DNA from: Marinobacterium ramblicola
Lineage (GTDB): Bacteria > Pseudomonadota > Gammaproteobacteria > Pseudomonadales > Balneatricaceae
Assembly: GCF_019084545.1 (NCBI RefSeq)
Contig: NZ_JAHREP010000028.1
Location: 1-64,000, forward strand
Direction: 5' to 3'
DNA length: 64,000 nt
Both the position numbers and the translations under genes were made by a program. Of the stretch, positions 9,354 through 17,845 are shown piece after piece (position 1 is the first letter of the stretch; each line of letters starts with the position of its first letter). The notes under the pieces are model-generated. The model had not been told where the DNA came from and ran no database searches. It saw nothing but the letters and a program-made list of their open reading frames with translations.

Positions 9354-10139
9354 ATGAAACTGAGCGCAAGCGACTTCATCCAGCGCAAGGGAGTTAAACC
9401 GATCCCGATGCTGACCGCCTATACTTGCCCGGTTGCCCGTGGCATAGAGGAAGCCGGAGTACCAGTGATCCTGGTCGGCGATACGGTCGGCATGGTTGAG
9501 ATGGGGTTCGACAGTACACGCGACGTGACCATCGAGCATATGGAGTACCACATCGGCGCGGTTCGCCGCGGCGCGAAGGAGACCCATATCATCGGCGACC
9601 TGCCCTACCTGACCGATGCCAACCCGGAGATCGCACTGGCCAGCGCCAGGCGTCTGATGGCAGCCGGTGCCGACAGCATCAAGCTGGAGGGGCCGAAGCT
9701 CGACGTGATCGAGCATCTGGTCGCCAACGGCATCCCAGTGGTGGGACATACCGGGCTGACGCCGCAGACCGCCGAGAGCTTCAAAAAGGTGGGCAACACC
9801 AGCGAAGACGCCCAGCGCATCCTCGACGAAGCGCTGGCGATCCAGCAGGCGGGCGCCTTCATGCTGGTCATCGAGCATGTGCCGGCAACGCTGGGCCTGT
9901 CGATCACCCAGTCACTGCGTATCCCCACCATCGGTATCGGTGCCGGCCCCGACTGCGACGGCCAGGTACTGGTGATCAACGACGCCATGGGCCTGGGCGA
10001 TTACTGGCCGCCGTTCTCCAAGCAGTACGCCCACGCCAGCAAGATTATCCTGAAGGTGGCGACGGAGTTCGCGTCGGAAGTGGAGACGATGGAGTTCCCC
10101 AACAATATCCTGCAGTTCACCGGTACCGGACGCCGGTAA
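9354..10139 (+). CDS. panB: 3-methyl-2-oxobutanoate hydroxymethyltransferase
   Basis: PanB transfers a hydroxymethyl group from 5,10-methylene-THF to 2-oxoisovalerate to give ketopantoate, the first committed step of pantothenate and CoA synthesis. The 261-residue chain has the metal-binding VGD at 41-43, DVTIEHMEYHIGAVRRG at 58-73, and the catalytic glutamate within LVIEHVPATLG (Glu174). The start is supported by the upstream AACAGGAG. It is not followed by panC or panD as in many relatives; instead an intrinsic terminator follows directly. Two palindromes in its upstream region suggest dedicated regulation. Confidence 0.95.
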   Translation: MKLSASDFIQRKGVKPIPMLTAYTCPVARGIEEAGVPVILVGDTVGMVEMGFDSTRDVTIEHMEYHIGAVRRGAKETHIIGDLPYLTDANPEIALASARRLMAAGADSIKLEGPKLDVIEHLVANGIPVVGHTGLTPQTAESFKKVGNTSEDAQRILDEALAIQQAGAFMLVIEHVPATLGLSITQSLRIPTIGIGAGPDCDGQVLVINDAMGLGDYWPPFSKQYAHASKIILKVATEFASEVETMEFPNNILQFTGTGRR

Positions 10140-10140
10140 C

Positions 10141-10184
10141 AAAAAACGCCCCGTACGTATGAAACACGTCGGGGCGCTTTTTTG
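10141..10184. terminator. Bidirectional intrinsic terminator between panB and yaaA
   Basis: CGCCCCG at 10147-10153 pairs with CGGGGCG at 10170-10176, and an inner ACGT/ACGT extends the stem. It is flanked by six A's on the left and a T-run on the right, so it can terminate panB on the plus strand and yaaA on the minus strand. Confidence 0.9.
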
Positions 10185-10246
10185 TCCTTACTATTCTGCC
10201 TAAGCAAGTCTTCCTGAGTAAGCTGCTATCTGCGTCTGACTCAAGT

Positions 10247-11029
10247 TTACTTCTCCGGCGGCGCGTCTCTCAGGAATACCCAGTTATCTCCCTGGGAGTG
10301 CTCGGGGCTGAAGTAGTAACCCTCCAGATCGAACCCCTTCAACGCCTCCGGCTCATCAATACGGTTCTCGATGATGTAGCGGCTCATCAGTCCGCGCGCC
10401 TTTTTGGCGTAGAAGCTGATGATCTTGTACTGGCCGTTCTTCAGATCCTTGAACTCAGGGGTGATGATACGGCAGTTCAGGGCTTTGGGTTTGACCGACT
10501 TGTAGTACTCGTTGGACGCCAGGTTGACCAGTACCGGGTTGGCCTGCTCGCTCAGCTCGGCCTGCAGCGCTTCGGTAATGATATTGCCCCAGAACTGATA
10601 CAGGTTATCGCCACGGCTGTTCTTCAGCTTGGTGCCCATCTCCAGACGGTAAGGCTCCAGCAGGTCCAGCGGGCGCAGCACGCCGTAGAGGCCGGAGAGG
10701 ATGCGCAGGTGCTGCTGGGCGAACTCGAACTGCTCAGCGCTGAACGTCTCCGCTTCCAGCCCGGTATAGACATCGCCCTTGAATGCCAGCACCGCCGGGC
10801 GGGCATTGTTCAGCGTATGTTCGGCGCTCCAGCTCTCATAGCGTGCCACGTTGAGGCTGGACAGCTTGTCGCTGAGTTTCATCAACTCGGCGATATCCTG
10901 TACCGCCAGGGTGCGCAGCTGTTCGATCAGCTCGGCCGAGTGCTCCAGAAAGCGTGGCTGGGTGTGCGTGTCGGTGGCGAGCGGCGACTCGTAGTCGAGT
11001 GTCTTGGCGGGCGATATCAGCGTCAGCAT
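10247..11029 (-). CDS. yaaA: Peroxide stress protein YaaA (DUF328)
   Basis: This 260-residue protein lowers intracellular iron and limits Fenton damage in E. coli, and the fold has DNA-binding features. The start is set at the ATG at 11029 because [16 protein letters not shown] is the conserved N-terminus; an upstream in-frame ATG at 11221 would add 64 unrelated residues and overlap the DUF2789 gene. Conserved segments include the [25 protein letters not shown] type motif in the middle and the C-terminal [16 protein letters not shown]. It shares the strand with two small genes upstream and ends at the shared terminator at 10141-10184. Confidence 0.93.
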   Translation of the reverse strand: MLTLISPAKTLDYESPLATDTHTQPRFLEHSAELIEQLRTLAVQDIAELMKLSDKLSSLNVARYESWSAEHTLNNARPAVLAFKGDVYTGLEAETFSAEQFEFAQQHLRILSGLYGVLRPLDLLEPYRLEMGTKLKNSRGDNLYQFWGNIITEALQAELSEQANPVLVNLASNEYYKSVKPKALNCRIITPEFKDLKNGQYKIISFYAKKARGLMSRYIIENRIDEPEALKGFDLEGYYFSPEHSQGDNWVFLRDAPPEK

Positions 11030-11186
11030 CTTGGTCGGGCCTGAGTCTAAATGTGTGAAGCCCTCGATAATACCCAACCTGGCCAGTAGGCAAAAGCGCA
11101 AGGGCCGGATATGGAAAAGGGGGATAGAGTGCAGGGGGGCGCTTTGCCTGCACTCTAATGAATAGCGGTCGGATATAGGGCGGGCG

Positions 11187-11426
11187 TCAGTGCGTACTGC
11201 GCAGGCGGCTGTTAAGTTCATCCACCACTTCAGCCCAGTCGGAGTCGGAGTAGATCGCGTCCTTCAGGAATTCGGCCTGGGAATTGCTCCAGAAGGTCGC
11301 CTGATGCAGCGGGATCTCCTGGGTAAACAGGCGATGGGTGGCGATAAAACGCTCGATCTCTACGGTGGTGCTGGGAAGCCCAAGCTGTTCAAACAGCGTA
11401 TTCAGCGTATGGGGGCTGGTATCCAT
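11187..11426 (-). CDS. DUF2789 family protein
   Basis: This 79-residue acidic protein has the conserved pattern of the DUF2789 family: [14 protein letters not shown] near the N-terminus, [11 protein letters not shown], and [28 protein letters not shown] toward the end. The family is small, helical and of unknown function, mostly in Pseudomonas-like Gammaproteobacteria. The start ATG at 11426 has GGGAGG just upstream. It lies 157 bases ahead of yaaA on the same strand and could share a transcript with it. Confidence 0.88.
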   Translation of the reverse strand: MDTSPHTLNTLFEQLGLPSTTVEIERFIATHRLFTQEIPLHQATFWSNSQAEFLKDAIYSDSDWAEVVDELNSRLRSTH

Positions 11427-11561
11427 GGGTTACCTCCCTGGTTCTTTGAATTAGTTATTCGATAAAACACAGGAGACCGTTCGCGCGACACCCTCCGTCG
11501 CGGCATGTGCGGCTGAGTTAAGTATGGTGTCAGTCGCCGGGCTGTCAACGATAGCAAGGGC

Positions 11562-11834
11562 TTAGCCTCTGCGTTTTACATACCATTGCTGAGCCAGTAC
11601 GCAGATCAGGGCGCCCATTACCACCAGCGCCGAGTTGAGCAGAGCGGGACTGCCTTCGCCGAGCACACTGATCAGCGCCCCGGCGAACAGCAGGCCGCCA
11701 AACATGCAGAACAGCGCCACCAGCAGCGTGTGCGCGATATGGCTGGCAGAACGCTCCGGCTGGCGCTTCAACATGATGCCGGCGGGCAGCAGAAAGCCGG
11801 CCAGGGTGATCAGGGAGGGGAGCATGTCGGACAT
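11562..11834 (-). CDS. Small three-TM membrane protein of unknown function
   Basis: The 90-residue product begins MSDMLPSLITLAGFLLPAG and has three hydrophobic segments (about residues 5-20, 35-58 and 62-82) with a basic tail ending KRRG. The ATG at 11834 is preferred over the in-frame ATG at 11846 because it gives a tidier N-terminus; the start is uncertain. No family is recognised. It diverges from trpS at 11972, so both promoters must lie in the 137-base spacer. Confidence 0.65.
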   Translation of the reverse strand: MSDMLPSLITLAGFLLPAGIMLKRQPERSASHIAHTLLVALFCMFGGLLFAGALISVLGEGSPALLNSALVVMGALICVLAQQWYVKRRG

Positions 11835-11971
11835 TGTTATTCTCATCGTGATTACCGAACCTCTGTTGTATCACCGTGGCCGCTCGGGAGCTACCCGCCA
11901 TTGGTCAAAGGCTGGCCGAGTTCGTGTATGATATCGGGCCTTAAAACGCCAAGAACCCAATAGAGCAGACG

Positions 11972-13255
11972 ATGAGCAAGAAGACCGTACTGACTGGTAT
12001 CACCACAACAGGTACACCGCACATAGGCAACTATCTCGGCGCCATCAAACCGGCGATCGAAGCGAGCGAGAACCCGGCGTTCAACAGCTTCTTCTTTCTG
12101 GCCGATTACCATGCCCTGATCAAGTGTCACGAGCCGGAGCGTGTGGCACGCTCCACCCGTGAGATTGCGGCTACCTGGCTGGCGTTGGGGCTGGATACCG
12201 ACAAGGCGACCTTCTACCGTCAGACCGATATTCCCGAGATCACCGAGCTGACCTGGCTGCTCACCTGTCAGACCTCCAAGGGGTTGATGAACCGCGCCCA
12301 CGCCTACAAGGCGGCGGTGGACGCCAACCGCGAAGCGGGCAACGAGGATCTGGACGACGGCATCACCATGGGGCTGTTCAACTACCCGATCCTGATGGCC
12401 GCCGACATCCTGATGTTCAACGCCGATATCATCCCGGTGGGCAAGGACCAGATCCAGCATATCGAGATGGCGCGCGATATCGCCGGGCGTTTCAACCACG
12501 TCTACGAGCCGCTGTTCACGCTGCCGGAAGCCCAGGTCGACGAAGAGACCCAGCTGATTCCGGGGCTCGACGGGCGCAAGATGTCCAAGAGCTACGACAA
12601 CACCATTCCGCTGTTCTGCTCCAGTGACGAGCTGCGTTCGCTGATCAACAAGATCAAGACCGATCTGCGCGAGCCGGGCGAACCGAAGGATGCCGACAAC
12701 AGCACCCTGTTCCAGCTCTACAGCCACTTCGCCACCGCCAGCGAGAGAGCGGCGATGCGTCGCCAGTACGAAGAGGGGATCGCCTGGGGAGAAGCCAAGC
12801 GCGAGCTGTTCGAGTTCCTCGATGCCAAGCTGGCCGCACCGCGTGAGCGCTATAACGCGTTGCTTAACGATCTCGGCTATGTGGAGAAGATTCTGCACGA
12901 GGGTGCCGAGAAAGCCCGCGCTTATGCGACGCCGTTCCTGCAGAAGGTGCGCATCGCCTCTGGTATCCGTCCGCTGACCTACGTGCCGGCGCAGAGCACT
13001 ACGGACGAGGGCGCGAAGAAGGAGAAGAAGAGCGCCGAGGAGCTGGCCCGCATCGAAGAGGGGCGCCGCCGTGCGATCCTGAAGCAGGTGCAGCACCTGA
13101 TCGATCGTGTCGATAACGCCGACGACAAGTCTGCCGAAGCGGGAAGGGTGATCGAGGAGAAGAGTTCCGAGGTCGAGCAGTTGAAGAAGAAGGCGAAGCA
13201 GAAGGCGCAGAATGAACTCGATATCCTGCGCGAAGAGCTGGCCGCTTACCTTTGA
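11972..13255 (+). CDS. trpS: Tryptophan--tRNA ligase
   Basis: This class I synthetase charges tRNA-Trp with tryptophan. The ATP-binding signature appears as PHIGN at 16-20 and the second signature as KMSKS at 203-207. The chain is 427 residues, about 90 longer than the E. coli enzyme (334). The extra C-terminal part, from about residue 345 on, is rich in K, E and A and is predicted to be a coiled coil ([21 protein letters not shown] and following). Long-form TrpS proteins with such tails are known in other Gammaproteobacteria. The start at 11972 has only a weak upstream purine stretch. Confidence 0.96.
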   Translation: MSKKTVLTGITTTGTPHIGNYLGAIKPAIEASENPAFNSFFFLADYHALIKCHEPERVARSTREIAATWLALGLDTDKATFYRQTDIPEITELTWLLTCQTSKGLMNRAHAYKAAVDANREAGNEDLDDGITMGLFNYPILMAADILMFNADIIPVGKDQIQHIEMARDIAGRFNHVYEPLFTLPEAQVDEETQLIPGLDGRKMSKSYDNTIPLFCSSDELRSLINKIKTDLREPGEPKDADNSTLFQLYSHFATASERAAMRRQYEEGIAWGEAKRELFEFLDAKLAAPRERYNALLNDLGYVEKILHEGAEKARAYATPFLQKVRIASGIRPLTYVPAQSTTDEGAKKEKKSAEELARIEEGRRRAILKQVQHLIDRVDNADDKSAEAGRVIEEKSSEVEQLKKKAKQKAQNELDILREELAAYL

Positions 13256-13324
13256 CGCCTGGCTTTAAATAGGGCCCGCATGGCCGGCGCCAAAATTTTT
13301 AACTATCTGATAACAGGGGGATCC

Positions 13325-14170
13325 ATGTACGAAACGCTGATCGAGGTAGACCAGCTCAAGGCGCTGGAGACCCCCCTGATTTTCGATTGCCGCTTTGTGC
13401 TGTCGACCCAACCCGAAGACCGGGATGCCGGTCAGCGCGCTTTCGCCGAAGGCCATATTCCCGGTGCGCACTACCTGCACCTGGAAGATGATCTTTCTTC
13501 ACCGATCACACCGGCAAGCGGACGCCATCCGCTACCCGATCCGGATCGTCTGTTGGCGAAGCTGACGGCGCTGGGGCTGACGGCCGAACGCCAGGTGGTG
13601 CTCTACGACGCCTCCGGCGGCGCCTTTGCCGCCCGCGGTTGGTGGCTGCTGCGTTGGCTCGGCCATCGTGCCGTGGCGGTATTGAACGGCGGCTGGCCCG
13701 CCTGGCAGGCGGCCGGCGAGCCGTCCGAGCAGGGTGCCGGTACCGAGGTGCTGAGCACGGCTGGCGTATCCAGTCATCCGGGTGAGGTGGTGACGGCCGC
13801 GCAGCTGCAACAGGTACTGGCGAACGATGCCTGCCTGCTGGTGGATGCCCGCGCGGCGGAACGCTTCCGCGGCGACGTGGAGCCGCTGGACCCGATCGCC
13901 GGACATGTGCCGGGCGCGGTAAACCTGCCGTTTACCGAGCACCTGGTCGATGGACGCTTTGTGCCTGCTGAGCAGATGCTTGAAAAATGGCAGGCCGTGC
14001 TGGCTGGCAGAGCGGCGTCAGAGGTGGTGCATATGTGCGGCTCCGGGGCCACCGCCTGCGTCAACCTGTTGACCATGGAGCATGTCGGCCTCACCGGGTC
14101 GAAGCTGTATGCCGGTTCCTGGAGTGAGTGGATTCGCGACCCTGCACGGCCGGTGGCAACAGGGGCATGA
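13325..14170 (+). CDS. sseA: Sulfurtransferase with two rhodanese domains (3-mercaptopyruvate sulfurtransferase type)
   Basis: The 281-residue tandem rhodanese enzyme moves sulfane sulfur from thiosulfate or 3-mercaptopyruvate to thiol acceptors. The N-terminal domain is the inactive partner (DCRFVL, GHIPGAHYLHL). The C-terminal domain holds LLVDARAAERFRG and the active loop CGSGATA with the catalytic Cys238. That loop resembles the CGSGVTA type of mercaptopyruvate sulfurtransferases rather than the CRxGxR loop of thiosulfate rhodaneses. The start at 13325 follows AGGGGGATCC; an earlier in-frame ATG at 13280 lacks a site. It is 69 bases downstream of trpS and may be co-transcribed. The exact donor is inferred. 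Confidence 0.88.
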   Translation: MYETLIEVDQLKALETPLIFDCRFVLSTQPEDRDAGQRAFAEGHIPGAHYLHLEDDLSSPITPASGRHPLPDPDRLLAKLTALGLTAERQVVLYDASGGAFAARGWWLLRWLGHRAVAVLNGGWPAWQAAGEPSEQGAGTEVLSTAGVSSHPGEVVTAAQLQQVLANDACLLVDARAAERFRGDVEPLDPIAGHVPGAVNLPFTEHLVDGRFVPAEQMLEKWQAVLAGRAASEVVHMCGSGATACVNLLTMEHVGLTGSKLYAGSWSEWIRDPARPVATGA

Positions 14171-14266
14171 TGTCGTTGAATTACAGTTTCACCACCCCTG
14201 AAAACTGATATCGATCAATAACTGTCTATATTTTCACCAATGGGCTGTGGTCGAAGTGTAATCACG

Positions 14267-14294
14267 TTGTCATACGCCGCTTCTAAGCTATACT
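14267..14294 (+). promoter_or_regulatory. Sigma-70 type promoter of the small gene at 14330
   Basis: TTGTCA (14267-14272) and TATACT (14289-14294) are separated by 16 bases, and both are close to consensus. The predicted start of transcription would be near 14302, leaving a short leader before the start codon at 14330. Confidence 0.6.
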
Positions 14295-14329
14295 TGTGTA
14301 GTTAAATTACAAGAATAGGAAACCTGGGG

Positions 14330-14533
14330 GTGAATATGGAAATGCAGCAGACGGTAAAGATGATCGCCATTCTGGGCGTAGATGGCGATACCTTCGAGGT
14401 GGACGGCGTGTATATTGGCGAGGCACATAAACCCAGCTGGTATACGCTGACCAAAGCGAACGACCGCAGTGTCTGTTTTGAAAAGCTGGAAAGCTTCCCG
14501 AGCCACGATCAGATCCGGGAAATGATTCACTGA
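14330..14533 (+). CDS. Small protein of unknown function
   Basis: The 67-residue product starts with GTG at 14330, with an alternative ATG at 14336; a purine stretch (GAATAGGAAACC) precedes both. It is a compact alternating beta pattern: VKMIAILGVDGDTFEVDGVYIGEAH then SWYTLTKANDRSVCFEKLESFPS and a final helix HDQIREMIH. I see no known motif. It has its own sigma-70 promoter and a strong terminator, so it is expressed as a single gene. The well-formed unit and coding pattern argue that it is real. Confidence 0.7.
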   Translation: MNMEMQQTVKMIAILGVDGDTFEVDGVYIGEAHKPSWYTLTKANDRSVCFEKLESFPSHDQIREMIH

Positions 14534-14550
14534 TCGACGCTCTGGAAAGA

Positions 14551-14585
14551 AAAAGAAGCCGTGGCCTGAACCACGGCTTTTTTGT
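14551..14585. terminator. Intrinsic terminator after the 67-residue gene
   Basis: AAGCCGTGG (14556-14564) pairs with CCACGGCTT (14571-14579) around CCTGAA, followed by a T-run. A's on the left side let it also serve the convergent cysK transcript. Confidence 0.88.
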
Positions 14586-14662
14586 TACGTACAGGACGTA
14601 CGGTATGCCGCGGGCGCATGGATGCGCAGGAGCGGCGATGCACGGGATGTACGGTATGCGTG

Positions 14663-15631
14663 TTACTGCACCATCTCGTTGTCGCTGAACACACCTTCGA
14701 ACAGGGCGGAGGAGAGGTAGCGTTCACCGGAGTCGGGCAGGATCACGACAATCATCTTGTCCTTGTTTTCCGGCTTGGCGGCAATGCGCAGCGCGGCAGC
14801 GGTGGCGGCGCCGCAGGAGATGCCGGCCAGAATCCCCTCTTTCTCCATCAGTTCGCGGGCGGTGGCGATCGCGTCGTCATTGCTGACCTGCTCTACACCG
14901 TCCACCAGATCCAGCTGCAGGTTTTTCGGTACGAAACCGGCGCCGATACCCTGGATCTTGTGCGGTGCCGGTTTCACCTCGTCACCGTTGATCGTCTGGG
15001 TAATTACCGGCGAGTCGGTGGGCTCCACGGCGATGGAGGTGATCGCCTTGCCCTGGGTCTGCTTGATGTATTTGGATACGCCGCTGATGGTACCGCCGGT
15101 ACCGACGCCTGCGACCAGAATATCGATCTGGCCATCGGTATCGTTCCAGATCTCCGGGCCGGTGGTCTGCTCGTGAATCGCCGGGTTGGCCGGGTTCTCG
15201 AACTGCTGCAGCATCAGGTATTCGCCGGGGTTGGCATCGACCAGTTCCTGCGCCTTGGCGATTGCGCCCTTCATCCCCTTGGCGGGTTCGGTCAGCAGGA
15301 TCTCGGCACCGAGTGCTTTTATCAGCTTGCGCCGCTCAAGGGACATGGAGGAGGGCATGGTCAGGATCAGTTTGTAACCCTTGGCCGCCGCAACAAACGC
15401 CAGTGCGATACCGGTATTGCCGCTGGTCGGCTCGACCAGGGTGGTACCCGGCTTGAGCTGACCGCTAGCCTCGGCAGCGTTGATCATGCTGGCGCCGATA
15501 CGGCACTTCACGGAACCTGCCGGGTTGCGTGACTCGATCTTGCCGTACAGGTTGCCGGCAGGCCAGAGGTGCTTGAGCCGAACCAGGGGGGTGTTGCCGA
15601 TAGTCTGGGAGTTGTCGTCGTAGATTTTCAT
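14663..15631 (-). CDS. cysK: Cysteine synthase A (O-acetylserine sulfhydrylase)
   Basis: This PLP enzyme makes cysteine from O-acetylserine and sulfide. The 322-residue chain has the PLP lysine in NPAGSVKCR (Lys42), the substrate loop TSGNTG at 69-74, and the glycine-rich GTGGTISG that holds the PLP phosphate. The start ATG at 15631 follows GGAAGTGGAG; an upstream in-frame ATG at 15778 would add 49 unrelated residues. Length and motifs fit CysK; CysM paralogues differ mainly in the substrate loop, so A versus B is slightly uncertain. It is alone on its strand, and the 287-base spacer upstream is shared with the Sel1 gene. Confidence 0.93.
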   Translation of the reverse strand: MKIYDDNSQTIGNTPLVRLKHLWPAGNLYGKIESRNPAGSVKCRIGASMINAAEASGQLKPGTTLVEPTSGNTGIALAFVAAAKGYKLILTMPSSMSLERRKLIKALGAEILLTEPAKGMKGAIAKAQELVDANPGEYLMLQQFENPANPAIHEQTTGPEIWNDTDGQIDILVAGVGTGGTISGVSKYIKQTQGKAITSIAVEPTDSPVITQTINGDEVKPAPHKIQGIGAGFVPKNLQLDLVDGVEQVSNDDAIATARELMEKEGILAGISCGAATAAALRIAAKPENKDKMIVVILPDSGERYLSSALFEGVFSDNEMVQ

Positions 15632-15918
15632 AAAGCTCCACTTCCTTGAAGTCGTTTCACTTCTGGTGTTTTGAAGACAGGTTCTTTCAGCCAGGTCCCC
15701 GTTGGACTGCTCTGAAATACACCAGTCGGCAGTTGCAACTTGCGAGTTGGCTGACAGTGTAACCAATATAGCGGGCAATGCTCATACAGTCTTTGCATAA
15801 GGTTATAAAAAATCTATTCGATATAATGTATGGCCCTATTGGGTCTCTCCTGCTTTGGATATGTTGGTCGGCTGGGGTAGATTGAGCCGAGTCTGGATTC
15901 GTGTCACAGGGAGTCGCT

Positions 15919-16401
15919 ATGCGCCTGGTTATGAAGTTGCTCGCACCACTGCTGTTCTGGATCGCCTATGGCCTGTTTCGCAGCCGCGTTTGGCGCGGTT
16001 CGCGCCGGCGCCATACGCTGGCGATGAAACTGTTCCGGCTGGCGGCCGATAACGGCAACCGCCGGGCGCTGTCCGTTTACGGTCACCTGCTGCATTTCAG
16101 GGGGGAGGGGGTGGCAAACCGGATTCAGGGCGCGATCTACCTGCAGCGCGCCGCCGAAAAGGGGGATGTGAAGGCGCTGTATCAGATGGGGCGGATCCAT
16201 GAGCAGGGCTTTGAACACCATTTCGGCATTGAACCGGCGCAGGCTGTGCAGGCCTATCGGCGTGCTGCCGAACTGGGCCATCCGTTGGCAGTAAAGCGCA
16301 TGGTCGAGCTTTGCCGAGAGGGTGGGCTCGGGTTGAGCCCTGACGCCGAACAGTTGACCTACTGGCAACAGAAACAGGCGGTATTCCCCTCTAACGGCTA
16401 A
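15919..16401 (+). CDS. Sel1-repeat protein with an N-terminal membrane segment
   Basis: The 160-residue protein begins with a hydrophobic stretch (LLAPLLFWIAYGLF, about 7-20) and a basic cluster, suggesting an inner-membrane anchor facing the cytoplasm. Three Sel1/TPR-like repeats follow: AMKLFRLAADNGNRRALSVYG, IYLQRAAEKGDVKALYQMGRI and VQAYRRAAELGHPLAVKRM. Such repeats are protein-protein scaffolds. ATG at 15919 has AGGGAG at a good distance; a GTG at 15901 is a less likely start. The downstream DUF4139 gene is convergent with a 12-base gap. No partner is identifiable. Confidence 0.82.
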   Translation: MRLVMKLLAPLLFWIAYGLFRSRVWRGSRRRHTLAMKLFRLAADNGNRRALSVYGHLLHFRGEGVANRIQGAIYLQRAAEKGDVKALYQMGRIHEQGFEHHFGIEPAQAVQAYRRAAELGHPLAVKRMVELCREGGLGLSPDAEQLTYWQQKQAVFPSNG

Positions 16402-16413
16402 GCAGGACGTTCA

Positions 16414-17799
16414 CTAGCGGCGGGTGAGCTCCACCTGGTAGCTGAGTGTGGTCGAGCCGCCTGCCGGTATGTCGATACGCCACAGCGCTCTGGCACCCTG
16501 GCTTTCGGCGGGGTGGCTGCTCTGGGTGATCTGCCAGTTCTGGTTAAAGTCTGCTGTCAGCTCAACGGTCTTGCGTTGGTTTCCGGCGTTACTCAGAGTT
16601 ACCTGATAGGCCATCCGGGTAGTGTTGCCCAGGCGTTCGTACAGGCTCTGGGTCTGTTCGATGCCGATATCGAACGCCTCTCCCAGCATCATTTCCACCT
16701 CCTCACCGGCCGCATGGGCGGGCAGGTTCTGGCCACCAATAAAGCTCAGTCCTGCAGTTTTGCCCTTTACATAGACGCGGGCGTTACCGGCCGGCAGCGA
16801 AAACTCCCGCTGCTCCTGCTGAGGCAGGGTGAAACTGATGGTCCTGCTCGGTCGCCCCTTGATCGGCTCGGGCTGGGCGTTACCGTACACCGGCATCTGG
16901 AACCGGTAGCTGTTGTGGTAATCCAGTTTCTGTGTCGGCATCAATGCCACGCTGGTGCTGGCGCCGGAGGGCAGGTCGATTCTGCTGGGCAGGGTGTACA
17001 GATGGTAGTCCTCGAACGCCTGCTCGGTCGGCATGCTGTCCGTGGCCATCTCCATCGCCGCCTTGGCCATGTACAGGCGCGGTGCGCCCTGCGGCTGATT
17101 GACCTGGCCCGCCAGCAGGCGCACCTGACTTTGCGGCAGGTCGATACCGGTGTGGTTGCTCAGTGTGGCTTGAGCCTGCAGCCACAGGGTATTGGACTGG
17201 GCTTCCAGCGTCAGTGCGTAGTCCGCCTGCCAGTTCAGACCGCCGGCCATGTAGTTCAGGGTGAGGGTATCGGAGGCGTCGCCACTGCGTTTGATCTGCA
17301 GGTAAGGAGTGTTGGCGTAACGTGGAGCGGGTCCGGGCAGCAGCAACTGCCAGTCCGATTGTAGCGGTAGATATTCAACTCGCTCGCCATCTTCGAGCAG
17401 CAACTGGTTACCCTCGATGCCGAGCAGGCGGGCCTCGCGATAGATGGCGCTGCCATCCTGAGCGTAGCGTTTAAGGCCGAGTGTTTCGCCGATCATCCCT
17501 TGCAACCGCTGTTGTATTCCGTCGTTGGGCGAGATCAGGGCGATCTGCTCGATATCACCGGCGCCTTCGACCAGTGCCGAACCGGGCTGCATCTGAGGAT
17601 TGATCTGCGCGATTTCGATAATGCGATCGGCTGTTTTGTCTGCCAGCTGATACTGTTCGCTGAACAGTGACTGGCCCGACTGGAAAATCATCAGTTGGCG
17701 CTGGTTCAACGCCTGATCGGCGAGTCTGAGCGGTTCGCCAGCGACACTCTGTCCGGCCATCGCCAGTAGCACGCCGGCAGCCAAGGTGCGGATCATCAT
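16414..17799 (-). CDS. DUF4139 domain exported protein
   Basis: The 461-residue protein has a signal peptide (MMIRTLAAGVLLAMAGQSVAG) and is therefore periplasmic or surface exposed. The body matches the DUF4139 beta-rich family: NYMAGGLNWQADYALTL near residue 190, LSNHTGIDLPQSQVRLLAG, and the C-terminal immunoglobulin-like part with YQVTLSNAGNQRKTVEL. The family has no established biochemical function. It lies 46 bases downstream of the pseudokinase-FGE gene on the same strand, which suggests joint expression. Confidence 0.85.
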   Translation of the reverse strand: MMIRTLAAGVLLAMAGQSVAGEPLRLADQALNQRQLMIFQSGQSLFSEQYQLADKTADRIIEIAQINPQMQPGSALVEGAGDIEQIALISPNDGIQQRLQGMIGETLGLKRYAQDGSAIYREARLLGIEGNQLLLEDGERVEYLPLQSDWQLLLPGPAPRYANTPYLQIKRSGDASDTLTLNYMAGGLNWQADYALTLEAQSNTLWLQAQATLSNHTGIDLPQSQVRLLAGQVNQPQGAPRLYMAKAAMEMATDSMPTEQAFEDYHLYTLPSRIDLPSGASTSVALMPTQKLDYHNSYRFQMPVYGNAQPEPIKGRPSRTISFTLPQQEQREFSLPAGNARVYVKGKTAGLSFIGGQNLPAHAAGEEVEMMLGEAFDIGIEQTQSLYERLGNTTRMAYQVTLSNAGNQRKTVELTADFNQNWQITQSSHPAESQGARALWRIDIPAGGSTTLSYQVELTRR

Positions 17800-17845
17800 G
17801 CTGTTTACTCCCTGTATGCTGTCGCGGCCTGAAAGCCGCGCTTGT

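Noticed and set aside
11891-13096. 401-codon open frame antisense to trpS
   Set aside because: Shadow of trpS, which has HIGH- and KMSKS-type motifs and correct length.
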